Part shown: positions 52,764 through 61,382 of the stretch, one piece after another | How positions within the stretch are numbered: position 1 is the stretch's first letter | Layout: each line of letters begins with the position of its first letter | Assembly (NCBI GenBank): GCA_020847975.1 | Contig: JADLBD010000213.1 | Coordinates: 1 to 64,000, forward strand | DNA from: Bryobacterales bacterium | GTDB lineage: Bacteria; Acidobacteriota; Terriglobia; Bryobacterales; Bryobacteraceae | Direction of reading: 5' to 3' | Length of the DNA: 64,000 nucleotides | Translations under genes and position numbers: made by a program | Notes under the pieces: generated by a model | What the model was told of the DNA's origin: nothing | The model's input: the letters and a program-made list of their open reading frames with translations, nothing else | The model's database searches: none

Positions 52764-55000
52764 GCTCCTTCCCTGCCCGCTTTGGCGAGCCAGTTCCGAA
52801 ACATGGCGGCGAAGTCCTGGGCGTCCTTGGCGGCGCGCAGTTCCTCGACGGTATATTTCATCTTTCGGCGCCAGTTCGGGTATTGCCAGGTGCTGGCTGG
52901 CAGGTTCTGCTGTTCGGTTTCCTTGGTCAGATCTTCCTGGTTGAGGACCATGAGCATCGAAGGCGTCTGGACGAGGAATCCGATGATGGCGTTGTGGAGT
53001 TCGCCCGCGAGTTCGGGGACTTGATCCACGGTTTTCGGGAACCAATCCGGCAGCAGGCGCAGTTGGTGGAGCGTATCGAGCATCTGCTGTTTGTCGGCGG
53101 CGCGCTCGGCGTATTGGCGGCGGCATGCCTGCTCGTCCGATAGGCCGGCATCGCGGCGGGCTTCGATGTCTCGGCCGGTCCAGAAGCCCGCGAGCGTGGG
53201 GAGATCGTGGGTGGTCGAGGCGACCAGGGACTGGCGGGCATATTCGTCCGGGCGGTAGAATCTGCCGGAGTTGTCTTTTTCGAAGTAGAAGACTTTGTAG
53301 CTGAGAATCCTGGATTGATCGAGAGCCTCGCGGACATGGTCAGTAACGGTGCCGAGGTCCTCTCCCACGATGAGGAATTTACCGCGAACGCTTTCGAGGG
53401 CGAGGATGCGGAGGAGGTCTTCGTAGGAGTCCTGAACATAGGCTCCGTGCTTGGCATCCATGCCGTCGGGGATCCAATAGAGGCGGAAAAGCCGCATGAC
53501 GTGGTCGATTCGCAAGGCTCCGCCGTGACGGCTGTTGGCGCGGATGGTGTCGATGAACAGGCGGTAGCCGTCGTCGTGATGCTGGACGGTATTGGGAGGG
53601 GGGAAAGCCCAGTCCTGCCCGTCGGGGGCGAACCCGTCGGGCGGGGAGCCGACGCGGCATCCGGAGACGAAGAACGGACGGTAGGCCCAGAGGTCGGCGC
53701 CGCATTTGTCGGTGGCGAGCGCCAAGTCATGGTACAGGCCGACGGGGAGCCCCAGCGAGTCCGATTTGTCCTGTACGGCCTGAAGCTGCTCGTCGATGAG
53801 CCATTGAAGGAATTTGTGGAACAGGACTTGGCGGGAATGCTGTTGTTGAAAGGCGGCGACTTCCGGGGAAGCGGGATCCTGGTATGGCCGGGGCCAATCG
53901 GGCCAGACCCAGAGATCGCGATTACGCCGATGGAGATGGTCCCAGAGGGCGCAATAAGTGGCGAATCTGTCGAGGCGGCCGCCTTGTTGTCGGACGAAGC
54001 GCTGAAAGGACTGGGTGCGCGGAGATTCCGGATGGCGCAGGAACTCGCGGAAGAGGAGTTGAAGGAAGAAGCGCTTCAGGCGCCAGACGCGTTCGTATTC
54101 GACGAAAGGCGCATCGCGCAATTCGGCGAGCTGGTGGCGAACGGAATCTGAGGCGGCGAGCTTTTGGACGATAGGGGAAGACGGGAATTCGGCTACGCGC
54201 TCTACGTCGATGTAGAGCGGATTGCGGAAGAGGGCCGAATTGGGGAGGTAAGGACTGGTGTTGTAGGGCTGCCGGTTCTCGATGGCGTGCAGCGGGTTGA
54301 GCGCGAGGAAGCTGCCATGGAGGTCTCCCTTGAGCCAGGAGAGGAGATGTTCGAGGTCAGTGAAGTCGCCGCATCCCCAGTTGCGTTGGGAGCGCACACC
54401 GTAGAGGCTGACGGCAACCCCGGCAAGCCGGCCGCCTGCTTCCAAGGCGTGGGGCAGCCATGCGCGATCGGGGGTCACGATGAGGCGGGACTCATGGTGG
54501 GGTTGGCCTTCGATGGCGGTGCGCACCCGATAGTAACCAAGGGGAAGAGGCCCGTTTGACCAATGGTAGGTTTTTTCGATGTACTTTCTGCCGGCGATGG
54601 TTGTTTCGCCCACCTGCGGCAATCCGGCAAGATCCACGCTCTTTTGTGTTTGTGTTCCCTCTTCGGAAACTATGGTGAGGTGGAGGGGGCGGTTGGAGAG
54701 TTCGAGAGGAACACGAAGCGGCAGCGACAGAGGCTTTTCGCCGGACACGACGAGACACAACGGCAGCGGATGGCCCCACTGCTGAAGGCGGCGGGCTTCG
54801 AGGGCCTGCCGGAGATGGGAAGGGGAATCGCAGGGAACGCCCAGAGAGCGGAGGATCGCCTGTTTGACGGCAGGGTCGGGAACATGATGATTGCCCCAGA
54901 TGTCCCAGAATTCTGGCTCGATACGCCATTCCAGGGCTGCCTGATCGAGCAGTTTGGCGTAGCCGGCGGGTTCGAGTACTTCCTCAGGTTGGGTTGACAT
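52760..55000 (-). CDS. malQ: 4-alpha-glucanotransferase (amylomaltase, GH77)
   Basis: The 746-residue cytoplasmic enzyme moves glucan segments between chains in maltodextrin and glycogen metabolism. The GH77 motifs are present: SLYGVRSQRNWGCGDFTDLE, LRIDHVMRLFRLYWIPDG with the nucleophile Asp, LIVGEDLGTVTDHVRE with the acid/base Glu, and TTHDLPTLAGFWTGRDI with the third Asp. An N-terminal extension of about 150 residues is as in the longer E. coli-type MalQ. No other glycogen gene is next to it. Confidence 0.95.
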   Translation of the reverse strand: MSTQPEEVLEPAGYAKLLDQAALEWRIEPEFWDIWGNHHVPDPAVKQAILRSLGVPCDSPSHLRQALEARRLQQWGHPLPLCLVVSGEKPLSLPLRVPLELSNRPLHLTIVSEEGTQTQKSVDLAGLPQVGETTIAGRKYIEKTYHWSNGPLPLGYYRVRTAIEGQPHHESRLIVTPDRAWLPHALEAGGRLAGVAVSLYGVRSQRNWGCGDFTDLEHLLSWLKGDLHGSFLALNPLHAIENRQPYNTSPYLPNSALFRNPLYIDVERVAEFPSSPIVQKLAASDSVRHQLAELRDAPFVEYERVWRLKRFFLQLLFREFLRHPESPRTQSFQRFVRQQGGRLDRFATYCALWDHLHRRNRDLWVWPDWPRPYQDPASPEVAAFQQQHSRQVLFHKFLQWLIDEQLQAVQDKSDSLGLPVGLYHDLALATDKCGADLWAYRPFFVSGCRVGSPPDGFAPDGQDWAFPPPNTVQHHDDGYRLFIDTIRANSRHGGALRIDHVMRLFRLYWIPDGMDAKHGAYVQDSYEDLLRILALESVRGKFLIVGEDLGTVTDHVREALDQSRILSYKVFYFEKDNSGRFYRPDEYARQSLVASTTHDLPTLAGFWTGRDIEARRDAGLSDEQACRRQYAERAADKQQMLDTLHQLRLLPDWFPKTVDQVPELAGELHNAIIGFLVQTPSMLMVLNQEDLTKETEQQNLPASTWQYPNWRRKMKYTVEELRAAKDAQDFAAMFRNWLAKAGREGA

Positions 55001-55056
55001 TCACAAATTTCGATTCTACCTGTTTCCGTGGGATAATCATGACAAAGGAATAGAAG

Positions 55057-55617
55057 ATGCAAGGCATGTCTGCGGAAAACAAGCTGAATCTGACGGATCC
55101 GGAAGACCTCTTCGCGCGTCTGGACAACGAGGATTTCCAGCATCTTTCGCAGAGCGTGATCACGACGACGCTGGACAAGGTGGTGAATTGGGGGCGGAAG
55201 AACTCCATTTGGCCGATGACGTTCGGGTTGGCGTGCTGCGCGATCGAGATGATGGCAATGAGCGCATCGCGGTTTGACATCTCGCGGTTTGGGGCGGAGG
55301 TGTTCCGGGGGTCGCCGCGCCAGAGCGACTGCATGATCATAGCGGGACGGGTATCGCAGAAGATGGCCCCGGTGATCCGGCAGTTGTACCAGCAGATGCC
55401 TGAGCCGAAGTGGGTGATCTCGATGGGGGCGTGCGCAACCTCGACGGGTGTGTTCAGCAACTACGCTCTGGTTCCTGTGAACCAGGTGATTCCGGTGGAT
55501 GTGTATGTTCCGGGCTGCCCGCCGCGGCCGGAGCAGTTGATTTACGGGATCATGCTGCTGCAAAAGAAGATTGAGCAGGAGCAGGGGAGCGTGCTGAAAA
55601 CCCTTAATCTGGCCTAA
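55057..55617 (+). CDS. nuoB: NADH-quinone oxidoreductase subunit B (stand-alone copy)
   Basis: The 186-residue protein has the four cluster N2 ligands expected in NuoB: tandem Cys60-Cys61 in [11 protein letters not shown], Cys126 in SMGACATS and Cys154 in VPGCPPRPE. This cluster passes electrons to quinone in complex I. The arginine-rich [21 protein letters not shown] segment is conserved. No other nuo gene is beside it; malQ is upstream and flagellar genes are downstream. The ATG at 55066 is an alternative start. Confidence 0.95.
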   Translation: MQGMSAENKLNLTDPEDLFARLDNEDFQHLSQSVITTTLDKVVNWGRKNSIWPMTFGLACCAIEMMAMSASRFDISRFGAEVFRGSPRQSDCMIIAGRVSQKMAPVIRQLYQQMPEPKWVISMGACATSTGVFSNYALVPVNQVIPVDVYVPGCPPRPEQLIYGIMLLQKKIEQEQGSVLKTLNLA

Positions 55618-55631
55618 GGTTGATCTCCTGT

Positions 55632-55658
55632 CACAGTTTCAGCGAGGCTGTCCGATGA
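55632..55658 (+). promoter_or_regulatory. Sigma28 (FliA)-like promoter for flaG-fliS
   Basis: CACAGTTT (55632-55639), 11 bases, then TCCGATGA (55651-55658) matches the sigma28 consensus TAAAGTTT-N11-GCCGATAA at 12 of 16 positions with the exact spacing. It lies 40 bases before the flaG start. The match is by eye only. Confidence 0.5.
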
Positions 55659-55698
55659 GGGGACTAGAGGGGGCAAGGGCCTCCTTTGGAGAGAACCT

Positions 55699-55983
55699 AT
55701 GGACAGTGGATCAATCAGTCCTGTAGTTACGTCCCTGGCGGCGTCCGCCGCAAACAACCCGAAGCCCACCGAGCGAATGACGGAGCATCGAGAACTCATT
55801 CAGGCCGTGCGCGCGCTGAATGGAGCGGAAGTCTTCGGCCAGAATGAAGAGCTTACGTTCCAGCTCGATCGTGACACACACAGGCCGGTGCTGCGGATCG
55901 TGGATCGGAAGACGGGCGAGGTGCTGAAGCAGGTTCCCCCCGAGAGCGTGCTTCGATGGGCGCGGCGGTTGAGCACGCCCTGA
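55699..55983 (+). CDS. flaG: FlaG-family flagellar protein
   Basis: The 94-residue protein has the FlaG pattern: a loose, polar N-terminus, then LTFQLDRDTHRPVLRIVDRKTGEVLKQVPPESVL at residues 53-86, shortened here to its hallmark D-R-T-G-E-V-x-x-Q-x-P run. FlaG affects filament length and often sits beside fliD and fliS. It is followed by fliS, 58 bases away. fliD is not in the window. Confidence 0.85.
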   Translation: MDSGSISPVVTSLAASAANNPKPTERMTEHRELIQAVRALNGAEVFGQNEELTFQLDRDTHRPVLRIVDRKTGEVLKQVPPESVLRWARRLSTP

Positions 55984-56041
55984 AAAAGAATCGCAGGGTT
56001 CGGACAGAAGGAGACAGGGATCGCGGATCAGCAGGAGGGCT

Positions 56042-56473
56042 ATGTCTTATAACAGTCCGTATGACAATTACGTTGAGTTGAAGGTTCTGTCGGCTAGTCC
56101 GCTGGAGCTGGTGACGATGTTATATCGCGCTGCGATTGACTCGCTCGAAGAGGCCCGGCGAGGTCTGGCCTCGGGAGAGAGCAAACGCCGCGCGGGATCG
56201 GTGGCCAGGGCATGCGACGTGATTATCGAGTTGACACAGTCACTCAACCATGAGCAAGGTGGGGAACTGGCTCGCGATCTCCTGGAATTGTATGACTACA
56301 CACTGCGCCGGATTCATGAGAGCAACCGGGAGGGGGATGATGCCGGGTTCCGGGAAGCCATCCAGTTGTTGACAACGCTGCTCGATGGCTGGCAATCGAT
56401 TGCGAGTTCCATGGATGCGACGGCGGCCGAGGTTCTGGAGCACGAACATCAGCCGCTTCAGTGTTCATTTTGA
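56042..56473 (+). CDS. fliS: Flagellin export chaperone FliS
   Basis: The 143-residue helical chaperone binds flagellin in the cytoplasm before export. It has the family start YDNYVELKVLSASPLELVTMLYRAAIDSLEEA and the later ELARDLLELYDYTLRRIHESN. The ATG has a CAGGAGGG ribosome site. No flagellin gene is in the window. The last nine bases overlap the convergent flgJ-like gene. Confidence 0.93.
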   Translation: MSYNSPYDNYVELKVLSASPLELVTMLYRAAIDSLEEARRGLASGESKRRAGSVARACDVIIELTQSLNHEQGGELARDLLELYDYTLRRIHESNREGDDAGFREAIQLLTTLLDGWQSIASSMDATAAEVLEHEHQPLQCSF

Positions 56474-56854
56474 GGATGGAGCGGATGAGCGGAGCGGAAA
56501 GACAGGTTCGCTAAGGGCTCCTGATTCCTGGGAGCCTTGACGAGTGTTGCCGGAAGAGCCGCTGGACATCGCGTGATGGGCGGCAAACTGGCTGGCCACG
56601 AGTCTGGCGAGACCGAGCCCCCCGCCTTTGGCTATATCGTTGGCAAGATACTCTTCGGCGACATCCATCATCGTGGAGCCTGCCTGATCGCCCTCGCCTC
56701 CCAGCGTACCCTGGCTAGCTTCCCGCACCGACTTCAAGAGGTTGCCAATGAACAGGGCCTCGAACGAGGCGGCGGCGCCTTCGATGCCTTTCGGGCGGTC
56801 GGCAGGTCCATAGTCCTGCGCAGCGTTTGTTCCGGAAATTTCGTTTATTCTCAT
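56465..56854 (-). CDS. flgJ: Rod-binding protein, FlgJ N-terminal domain only
   Basis: The 129-residue protein has the rod-binding domain FEALFIGNLLKSVREA followed by MMDVAEEYLANDIAKGGGLGLARLV. The C-terminal muramidase domain found in gammaproteobacterial FlgJ is absent, as in many other phyla. It caps the growing rod in the periplasm. It is last in the run flgF-G-A-H-I-J, with three bases between it and flgI. Confidence 0.88.
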   Translation of the reverse strand: MRINEISGTNAAQDYGPADRPKGIEGAAASFEALFIGNLLKSVREASQGTLGGEGDQAGSTMMDVAEEYLANDIAKGGGLGLARLVASQFAAHHAMSSGSSGNTRQGSQESGALSEPVFPLRSSAPSSK

Positions 56855-56857
56855 TGG

Positions 56858-57952
56858 TCAAATCACTTCCAGGTCCGCCTCGATTGCGCCAGCCTCCTTG
56901 AGGTTTTGGAGAATCGCGATGATGTCGCGCGGGGTGGACCCGATCGCGGTCAGCGCTTTGACCAGATCCTCTACTGTGGCTCCGCTCTTTAGCAGGACGC
57001 TCTTTGCTTTCTCTTCTTTCGCCTGTACTCCAACTTGGGGCGTGACGGCTGTTTTGCCGCTCGACAGCGGCGCGGGCTGTGAGACGTCAAACGTGGTTTG
57101 GATCTCGACGCTTAATGCGCCGTGTAGAATGGCCACGGGCGCAATTTTGACTTCCTTGCCGAGAACGATTGTTCCGGTGCGTTCGTTGATAATGATGCGG
57201 GAGCCGCGATCCGCCTCGACAACGAGATTCTCCACGTCGCTGACAAACTGTACCGGGCGTGTGGAGTAGCGAGATGGGGAGTCCACGGTTATGAGGGCGG
57301 AGTTTTCGGCTTTCGCTACCGCGGGTCCTCCCGCGGAGAAGCGCCGGTTGATCGCATCGGCCACACGTGCGGCGGTGGTGAAGTCGGGATTGCGAAGTTG
57401 AAGCCGCATCCGTCCTCCGGGGAGTGTGGAGGGAGCGGCCTTCTCAATGATGGCTCCATTGGGAATCCTGCCGGCCGTCGGATGATTGACGGTTTGGGAA
57501 TTTCCACCTCGGCCGGCAACGAACCCGCCGGTGACGACAGGGCCTTGGGCAACTGCAAATGTTTGTCCATCGGCAGCCTTTAACGGAGTGAGCAAAAGGA
57601 GTCCGCCCTGGAGGTTTGGGGCATCGCCGATGGCTGCGACATTGACGTCGATCCGCGTGCCTGGCTGCCCGAAGGGCGGCAGCGTCGCCGTCACCATCAC
57701 CGCGGCAGTGTTCTTCACCTGAATCGCGAGTGGGTTCACGGTGACGCCCATCTTCTCGAGCATGTTTGTCAGTGATTGGGCAGAGAAGATCGTTTGACGT
57801 TTGTCGCCGGTTCCGTTCAAACCCACTACGAGACCATAACCGACAAGCTGGTTATCTCTTACGCCCTCCCAGGAGGCGAGGTCCTTCAGACGGGCAGCCG
57901 GAAGCGCGAGCGGCTGGAGCATTAGCATTGCGGCGAGGATGAATGTGCTCAT
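56858..57952 (-). CDS. flgI: Flagellar P-ring protein
   Basis: The 364-residue protein has a signal peptide (residues 1-20) and FlgI motifs: RLKDLASWEGVRDNQLVGYGLVVGLNGTGD near the N-terminus, NTAAVMVTATLPPFGQPGTRIDVNV, RIIINERTGTIVLG and, at the C-terminus, VEDLVKALTAIGSTPRDIIAILQ. FlgI forms the ring around the rod in the peptidoglycan layer. It starts six bases after flgH. Confidence 0.96.
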   Translation of the reverse strand: MSTFILAAMLMLQPLALPAARLKDLASWEGVRDNQLVGYGLVVGLNGTGDKRQTIFSAQSLTNMLEKMGVTVNPLAIQVKNTAAVMVTATLPPFGQPGTRIDVNVAAIGDAPNLQGGLLLLTPLKAADGQTFAVAQGPVVTGGFVAGRGGNSQTVNHPTAGRIPNGAIIEKAAPSTLPGGRMRLQLRNPDFTTAARVADAINRRFSAGGPAVAKAENSALITVDSPSRYSTRPVQFVSDVENLVVEADRGSRIIINERTGTIVLGKEVKIAPVAILHGALSVEIQTTFDVSQPAPLSSGKTAVTPQVGVQAKEEKAKSVLLKSGATVEDLVKALTAIGSTPRDIIAILQNLKEAGAIEADLEVI

Positions 57953-57958
57953 GGCGTC

Positions 57959-58660
57959 TCAAAAGGGAAGTAGACCTTGCAGAACCCGGTAAAGGATGAA
58001 CGGACGGCGGATGGCGTCACCTACAACGCCTTTTCCGTTGATGCGAACCTCCAGTTGGGCGAGCCTGTTCGAGGCAATCGAATTGTTCTGGCTGAGGTCC
58101 TGAGGGCGGCATACGCCCCTGACAATCACGGTTTGCCGCTCGGAATTGACGGAGATATCCTTGATTCCTTCAAGCACAAGGTAGCCGTTTGGCAGGACGT
58201 GAATCACTCGGGCGGCAAGCGAGGTGGTGAGCTGAGTAGAGCGGCTGGTCTGGCCTTGACTGTCGAGTTTGGAACTGCCGCCAAAGGTGGCGAGGTTTGC
58301 CAGCGGGCCTGTCGCGGGCAGTGTGCCGGCGAGCGAGGTGATGGAGTTCTGAGAACTCGACTTTCGAGAGGAAGTCGTCACGCCCTTGGCGATCGCCGAC
58401 GCGCTGTCGCTGACAATGATCATCACCATGTCGTCGACTTGGTAGGCCCGCGGGTCGCGCACGAGATCGCTGAGCCGGTTTCCGCTTCCGTAGAGAGAAC
58501 CTGGGGATGCGCCGTAGCCGCTGCCGGAGGCCGCATGTTCGCTGGCCGCATTGACATAGCGGTCAATCCCGGAGGGCTGTTCCGGAGCCCGTTTTCGCCA
58601 TCCTGCCTGAACGCAGAGGGGCGCTATCATCAGAAGCGTTGTCACTCGTCTGTTTATCAC
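57959..58660 (-). CDS. flgH: Flagellar L-ring protein
   Basis: The 233-residue protein forms the outer-membrane ring of the basal body. Motifs include LSDLVRDPRAYQVDDMVMIIVSDSASA, then LAARVIHVLPNGYLVLEGIKDI and VRGVCRPQDLSQNN. A GTG at 58660 is the likely start: a GGAGG sits nine bases before it. It overlaps the end of flgA by 98 bases. The lipobox is not canonical (LLMIAPLC with Leu-Cys), so lipidation is unsure. Confidence 0.92.
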   Translation of the reverse strand: MINRRVTTLLMIAPLCVQAGWRKRAPEQPSGIDRYVNAASEHAASGSGYGASPGSLYGSGNRLSDLVRDPRAYQVDDMVMIIVSDSASAIAKGVTTSSRKSSSQNSITSLAGTLPATGPLANLATFGGSSKLDSQGQTSRSTQLTTSLAARVIHVLPNGYLVLEGIKDISVNSERQTVIVRGVCRPQDLSQNNSIASNRLAQLEVRINGKGVVGDAIRRPFILYRVLQGLLPF

Positions 58661-59549
58661 TGTTTTCAGCCTCCACAATCACCAATCCATGTTCCTGAAT
58701 CCGGCCGCGGAACCGTCTTCCGCCCTTTGCCGGCTTTAGCCAGATGAATTCGTTTTCCCTGCCCCCGGTTTCGGCTATCGCGGGCAATCGAAGCCGAATG
58801 CCCGCATGATCCACCTCGGCGCTCACGACGTCCCCGGCTTCGACTGTGCGCGGTTTCTTGAGCAGGGACGCAAGCAGCGGTTCTCCAGCGGCAACTCTGC
58901 GCCTTACGGTTTGCCCCAAGGCCTGGCTGGCATCCGAGGCCGGGTGTTGCAATGGAAAGACCCTCTGGCGTGTGACGATGATGTCCTCCCGGGTCAGGGG
59001 CTTACCGGGTATCAGATCGTGTGCGGCAAACGGGAGATCGCGCTCCACATACATTCTCAACCGGACCCAGACGGGCGTGGTTCGCCGGTCATCGCTCAGA
59101 ATTCGCCCCCGCCAGAGCACCGCCCGTTCCACCTTTGCAGAATGGGATGCCATCAAGCCGCTCCTGAGAAACTGGAGTTGTCCTTCCGGCACGGGGTAGC
59201 GGCTGAAGTCCAGAATCTCGATGGACACCGTGTCATCCTGAATTGCCTTTCGAAGGCTTTCCCGCAGGAGACTTTCGTCGAGATGCCGGGCCGCGCGCTC
59301 GATGCAGATTCCCTGCGGGGGAATTCGCATTTCGGCGGGGCGGACACCGAGCAGCCGGCTGAGTTCCTCAGCGCCGATCCACCTTTTGGCGCCGGTAACG
59401 GGAGCGCGCATCAGCGGGCGCCCAGCCGCCGGCGCGGGAGCGCCAATAAGCACGGATTCGAGATCAGAATCCAGTACGGAATCGCCCTGGACGAGCACGC
59501 AGGAGCCTTCCGCCAGGGCCACAAGGAATAAGAGGGAGAGCAGCATCAT
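58563..59549 (-). CDS. flgA: P-ring assembly chaperone FlgA
   Basis: The 328-residue protein has a signal peptide and a C-terminal SAF-type domain typical of FlgA: LIPGKPLTREDIIVTRQRVFPL, then ASQALGQTVRRRVAAGEPLLASLLKKPRTVEAGDVVSAEVDHAGI. The N-terminal half is a looser domain. A polar tail of about 35 residues extends past the usual end, where flgH overlaps it. It is a periplasmic chaperone for FlgI. It overlaps flgG by four bases (ATGA). Confidence 0.9.
   Translation of the reverse strand: MMLLSLLFLVALAEGSCVLVQGDSVLDSDLESVLIGAPAPAAGRPLMRAPVTGAKRWIGAEELSRLLGVRPAEMRIPPQGICIERAARHLDESLLRESLRKAIQDDTVSIEILDFSRYPVPEGQLQFLRSGLMASHSAKVERAVLWRGRILSDDRRTTPVWVRLRMYVERDLPFAAHDLIPGKPLTREDIIVTRQRVFPLQHPASDASQALGQTVRRRVAAGEPLLASLLKKPRTVEAGDVVSAEVDHAGIRLRLPAIAETGGRENEFIWLKPAKGGRRFRGRIQEHGLVIVEAENSDKQTSDNASDDSAPLRSGRMAKTGSGTALRD
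58670..58674 (-). promoter_or_regulatory. Ribosome-binding site deciding the flgH start
   Basis: GGAGG on the minus strand, nine bases before the GTG at 58660, supports that start over a TTG at 58678, which lies upstream of this site. Confidence 0.6.
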
Positions 59550-60337
59550 CGCGTCATGTTGTTCACTTGCTGATACATTTCGTCCGAAGCGCGAACTACC
59601 TTGGAGTTCGCCTCATAGGCCCGCTGGCTCACGATCAGGTTGATGAACTCTTCCACCACGCTGACATTCGATTGCTCGAGGTATCCCTGCTGGAGAGTAC
59701 CCAGACCTTCCTGTCCCCCGGGATTCCCCAGAGTCGGCTCGCCCGAAGCATCGGTGGGAGCGAAGAGGTTCTTACCAAGACTGTTCAGCCCCGCGGGGTT
59801 GGAGAAGTTAGCCAGTTGGATCTGGCCTGCTTGCTGTACCGCGGTCTGACCCGGCAGAGAGTAGCTGACGGTTCCGTCCGAAGCAATCGTGATGGATTGC
59901 GCCTCGGGCGGCAGCGTAATCTGTGGCTCGATGGGATCTCCATCGGAAGTAACGACGTTACCGTCGCGGTCGAGATGAAACTCGCCGCTCCTGGTGTAGG
60001 CGAGTTCACCGCTCGGACGGCGGATTTGGAAAAACCCCTTTCCTTGAATGACGAGATCCAGGGGGTTGTCGGTGGAGGCGAAATTTCCCTGGGTGAATAG
60101 AATTTCGTTGGCCGCGGGTCTGGTGCCAAGCCCCACCTGCAGCCCGCTAGGCACAACGGTTTGCGCACCGGCGGCGGCGCCCGGCTGGACCAGGCTCTGG
60201 TAGAGCAGGTCCTGGAACTGCGTTCGGCGCATCTTGAAGCCCACTGTATTGGCATTCGCCAAATTGTGCGCAATATTGTCCACGTTCATCTGCTGGGCCA
60301 CCATGCCGCTGCCAGCGCTGTAAAGAGACCGTATCAT
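59546..60337 (-). CDS. flgG: Flagellar distal rod protein
   Basis: The 263-residue protein begins MIRSLYSAGSGMVAQQMNVDNIAHNLANANTVGFK, the rod/hook N-terminal motif, has GKGFFQIRRPSGELAYTRSGEFHLDRDGNVV, and ends NVSVVEEFINLIVSQRAYEANSKVVRASDEMYQ. Length and motifs match FlgG. It lies between flgF and flgA. Confidence 0.95.
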   Translation of the reverse strand: MIRSLYSAGSGMVAQQMNVDNIAHNLANANTVGFKMRRTQFQDLLYQSLVQPGAAAGAQTVVPSGLQVGLGTRPAANEILFTQGNFASTDNPLDLVIQGKGFFQIRRPSGELAYTRSGEFHLDRDGNVVTSDGDPIEPQITLPPEAQSITIASDGTVSYSLPGQTAVQQAGQIQLANFSNPAGLNSLGKNLFAPTDASGEPTLGNPGGQEGLGTLQQGYLEQSNVSVVEEFINLIVSQRAYEANSKVVRASDEMYQQVNNMTR

Positions 60338-60362
60338 TGTTTTTCCTTTCTCTCTTCGTGAT

Positions 60363-61103
60363 TCATTCTTTTACCCGGGCGACATCTTCCACGGCACGGC
60401 GATTCATTTCCGCGCCAAGGGTTATGGCGCGTTGGAGCGTCTCAAACTGGCGCAGGACGCTGACGAGCCGTATGGCCGCTTCCGCCGGCTGATAATTTGT
60501 AGTCTCCAGCCTGCCCTGTTCAATTTTTGTGTTCGTTGGCGAGGATGTCTTCGGCACACCGTCATAACGGAAATATGTTGTGCCGGCCTTCGTCAAAGCG
60601 GCTTTGTCCGCGAAGTCTACAATGGCGAATCGCCCAACCACCTGTCCGCCCTGACGGATGGCTCCTTGCTCGTCCAGCGCAACCGGTTGATCCGGATTGA
60701 GGCGGATCGGCTTCCCGTCGGACCCGCGCACAGAGTCGCCGGCCTGAGTTACGACAATCCCTCCGGAGTTGATTTGAAAGTTTCCATTGCGGGTATAGAG
60801 AGTGCCGCCGGCAGAGTCCACAACAAAGAAACCTGCGCCCCGTAATGAAAAATCCAAAGAACTCCCGGTGGGCATGAGGTTGCCCTGGGCAAAGTCGATC
60901 CAGTTCTTTTCAATGACGGGACTTGCAGCGGGCAAAGTACCTTCCGGCCCGTCCAAGGCTTCCGGCGCGATATAGGTGCTGTAGTATTCGCGGTCCGCCT
61001 TGAATCCGGATGACGTTGCGTTCGCCAGGTTATTGGCGAGCATGTCGAGGGATTCCATTCTAGCCCTGAGGCCGCTGGCCGCCGTCGTGAAGAGAGCATC
61101 CAT
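60363..61103 (-). CDS. flgF: Flagellar proximal rod protein FlgF
   Basis: The 246-residue protein starts MDALFTTAASGLRARMESLDMLANNLANATSSGFK, has GAGFFVVDSAGGTLYTRNGNFQI in the core and a C-terminal helix with AIRLVSVLRQFETLQRAITLGAEMN. It is 17 residues shorter than FlgG and lies upstream of it, as FlgF does. The ATG at 61103 is chosen because upstream residues do not fit the family. Confidence 0.92.
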   Translation of the reverse strand: MDALFTTAASGLRARMESLDMLANNLANATSSGFKADREYYSTYIAPEALDGPEGTLPAASPVIEKNWIDFAQGNLMPTGSSLDFSLRGAGFFVVDSAGGTLYTRNGNFQINSGGIVVTQAGDSVRGSDGKPIRLNPDQPVALDEQGAIRQGGQVVGRFAIVDFADKAALTKAGTTYFRYDGVPKTSSPTNTKIEQGRLETTNYQPAEAAIRLVSVLRQFETLQRAITLGAEMNRRAVEDVARVKE

Positions 61104-61382
61104 CGCGGAGAGTGAGAGCAGTTTGGTTGCCGAACGGGAAGTCCTTTCAAACCACTTGTTTTTTCGCCGATGAGGGAACAGTGGATGTTTCAAAACGGCA
61201 GAACATTGTCGAATTGGAACGAAACGATCATTTGTTGCCACGCCGCTTGCTCTCAACCTCTTGTTTTTTCACAGTCCGCCGGTTGGCCGTTCATATGCAA
61301 TAGCTCCTGCGTGATCAGTTTGCCGTTCACCGCAGTGCCAGCAACGCCCGAGATCGGCCATGAGGGTGGCCTCGCTTTCCCC
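61104..61382. other. Divergent control region between flgF and fliK
   Basis: This 279-base spacer separates the minus-strand flgF operon from the plus-strand fliK-flgD-flgE run. It holds the sigma28-like site at 61147-61173. I found no convincing minus-strand promoter for flgF. The fliK frame stays open upstream, but without a credible start. Confidence 0.4.
61147..61173 (+). promoter_or_regulatory. Possible sigma28-like promoter for fliK
   Basis: TCAA (61147-61150), 15 bases, then GCCGATGA (61166-61173) has the sigma28 spacing with seven of eight -10 bases right, but only three of four at -35. It would start transcription about 200 bases before fliK. The match is by eye and tentative. Confidence 0.35.

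Noticed and set aside
53207-54151. 314-residue plus-strand frame opposite malQ
   Set aside because: It is antisense to catalytic motifs of malQ and has no recognisable domain.
61229-61245. Sigma54-type site (TGCCAC-N5-TTGC) upstream of fliK
   Set aside because: The invariant GG of the -24 element is broken. One such match in this length is expected by chance.
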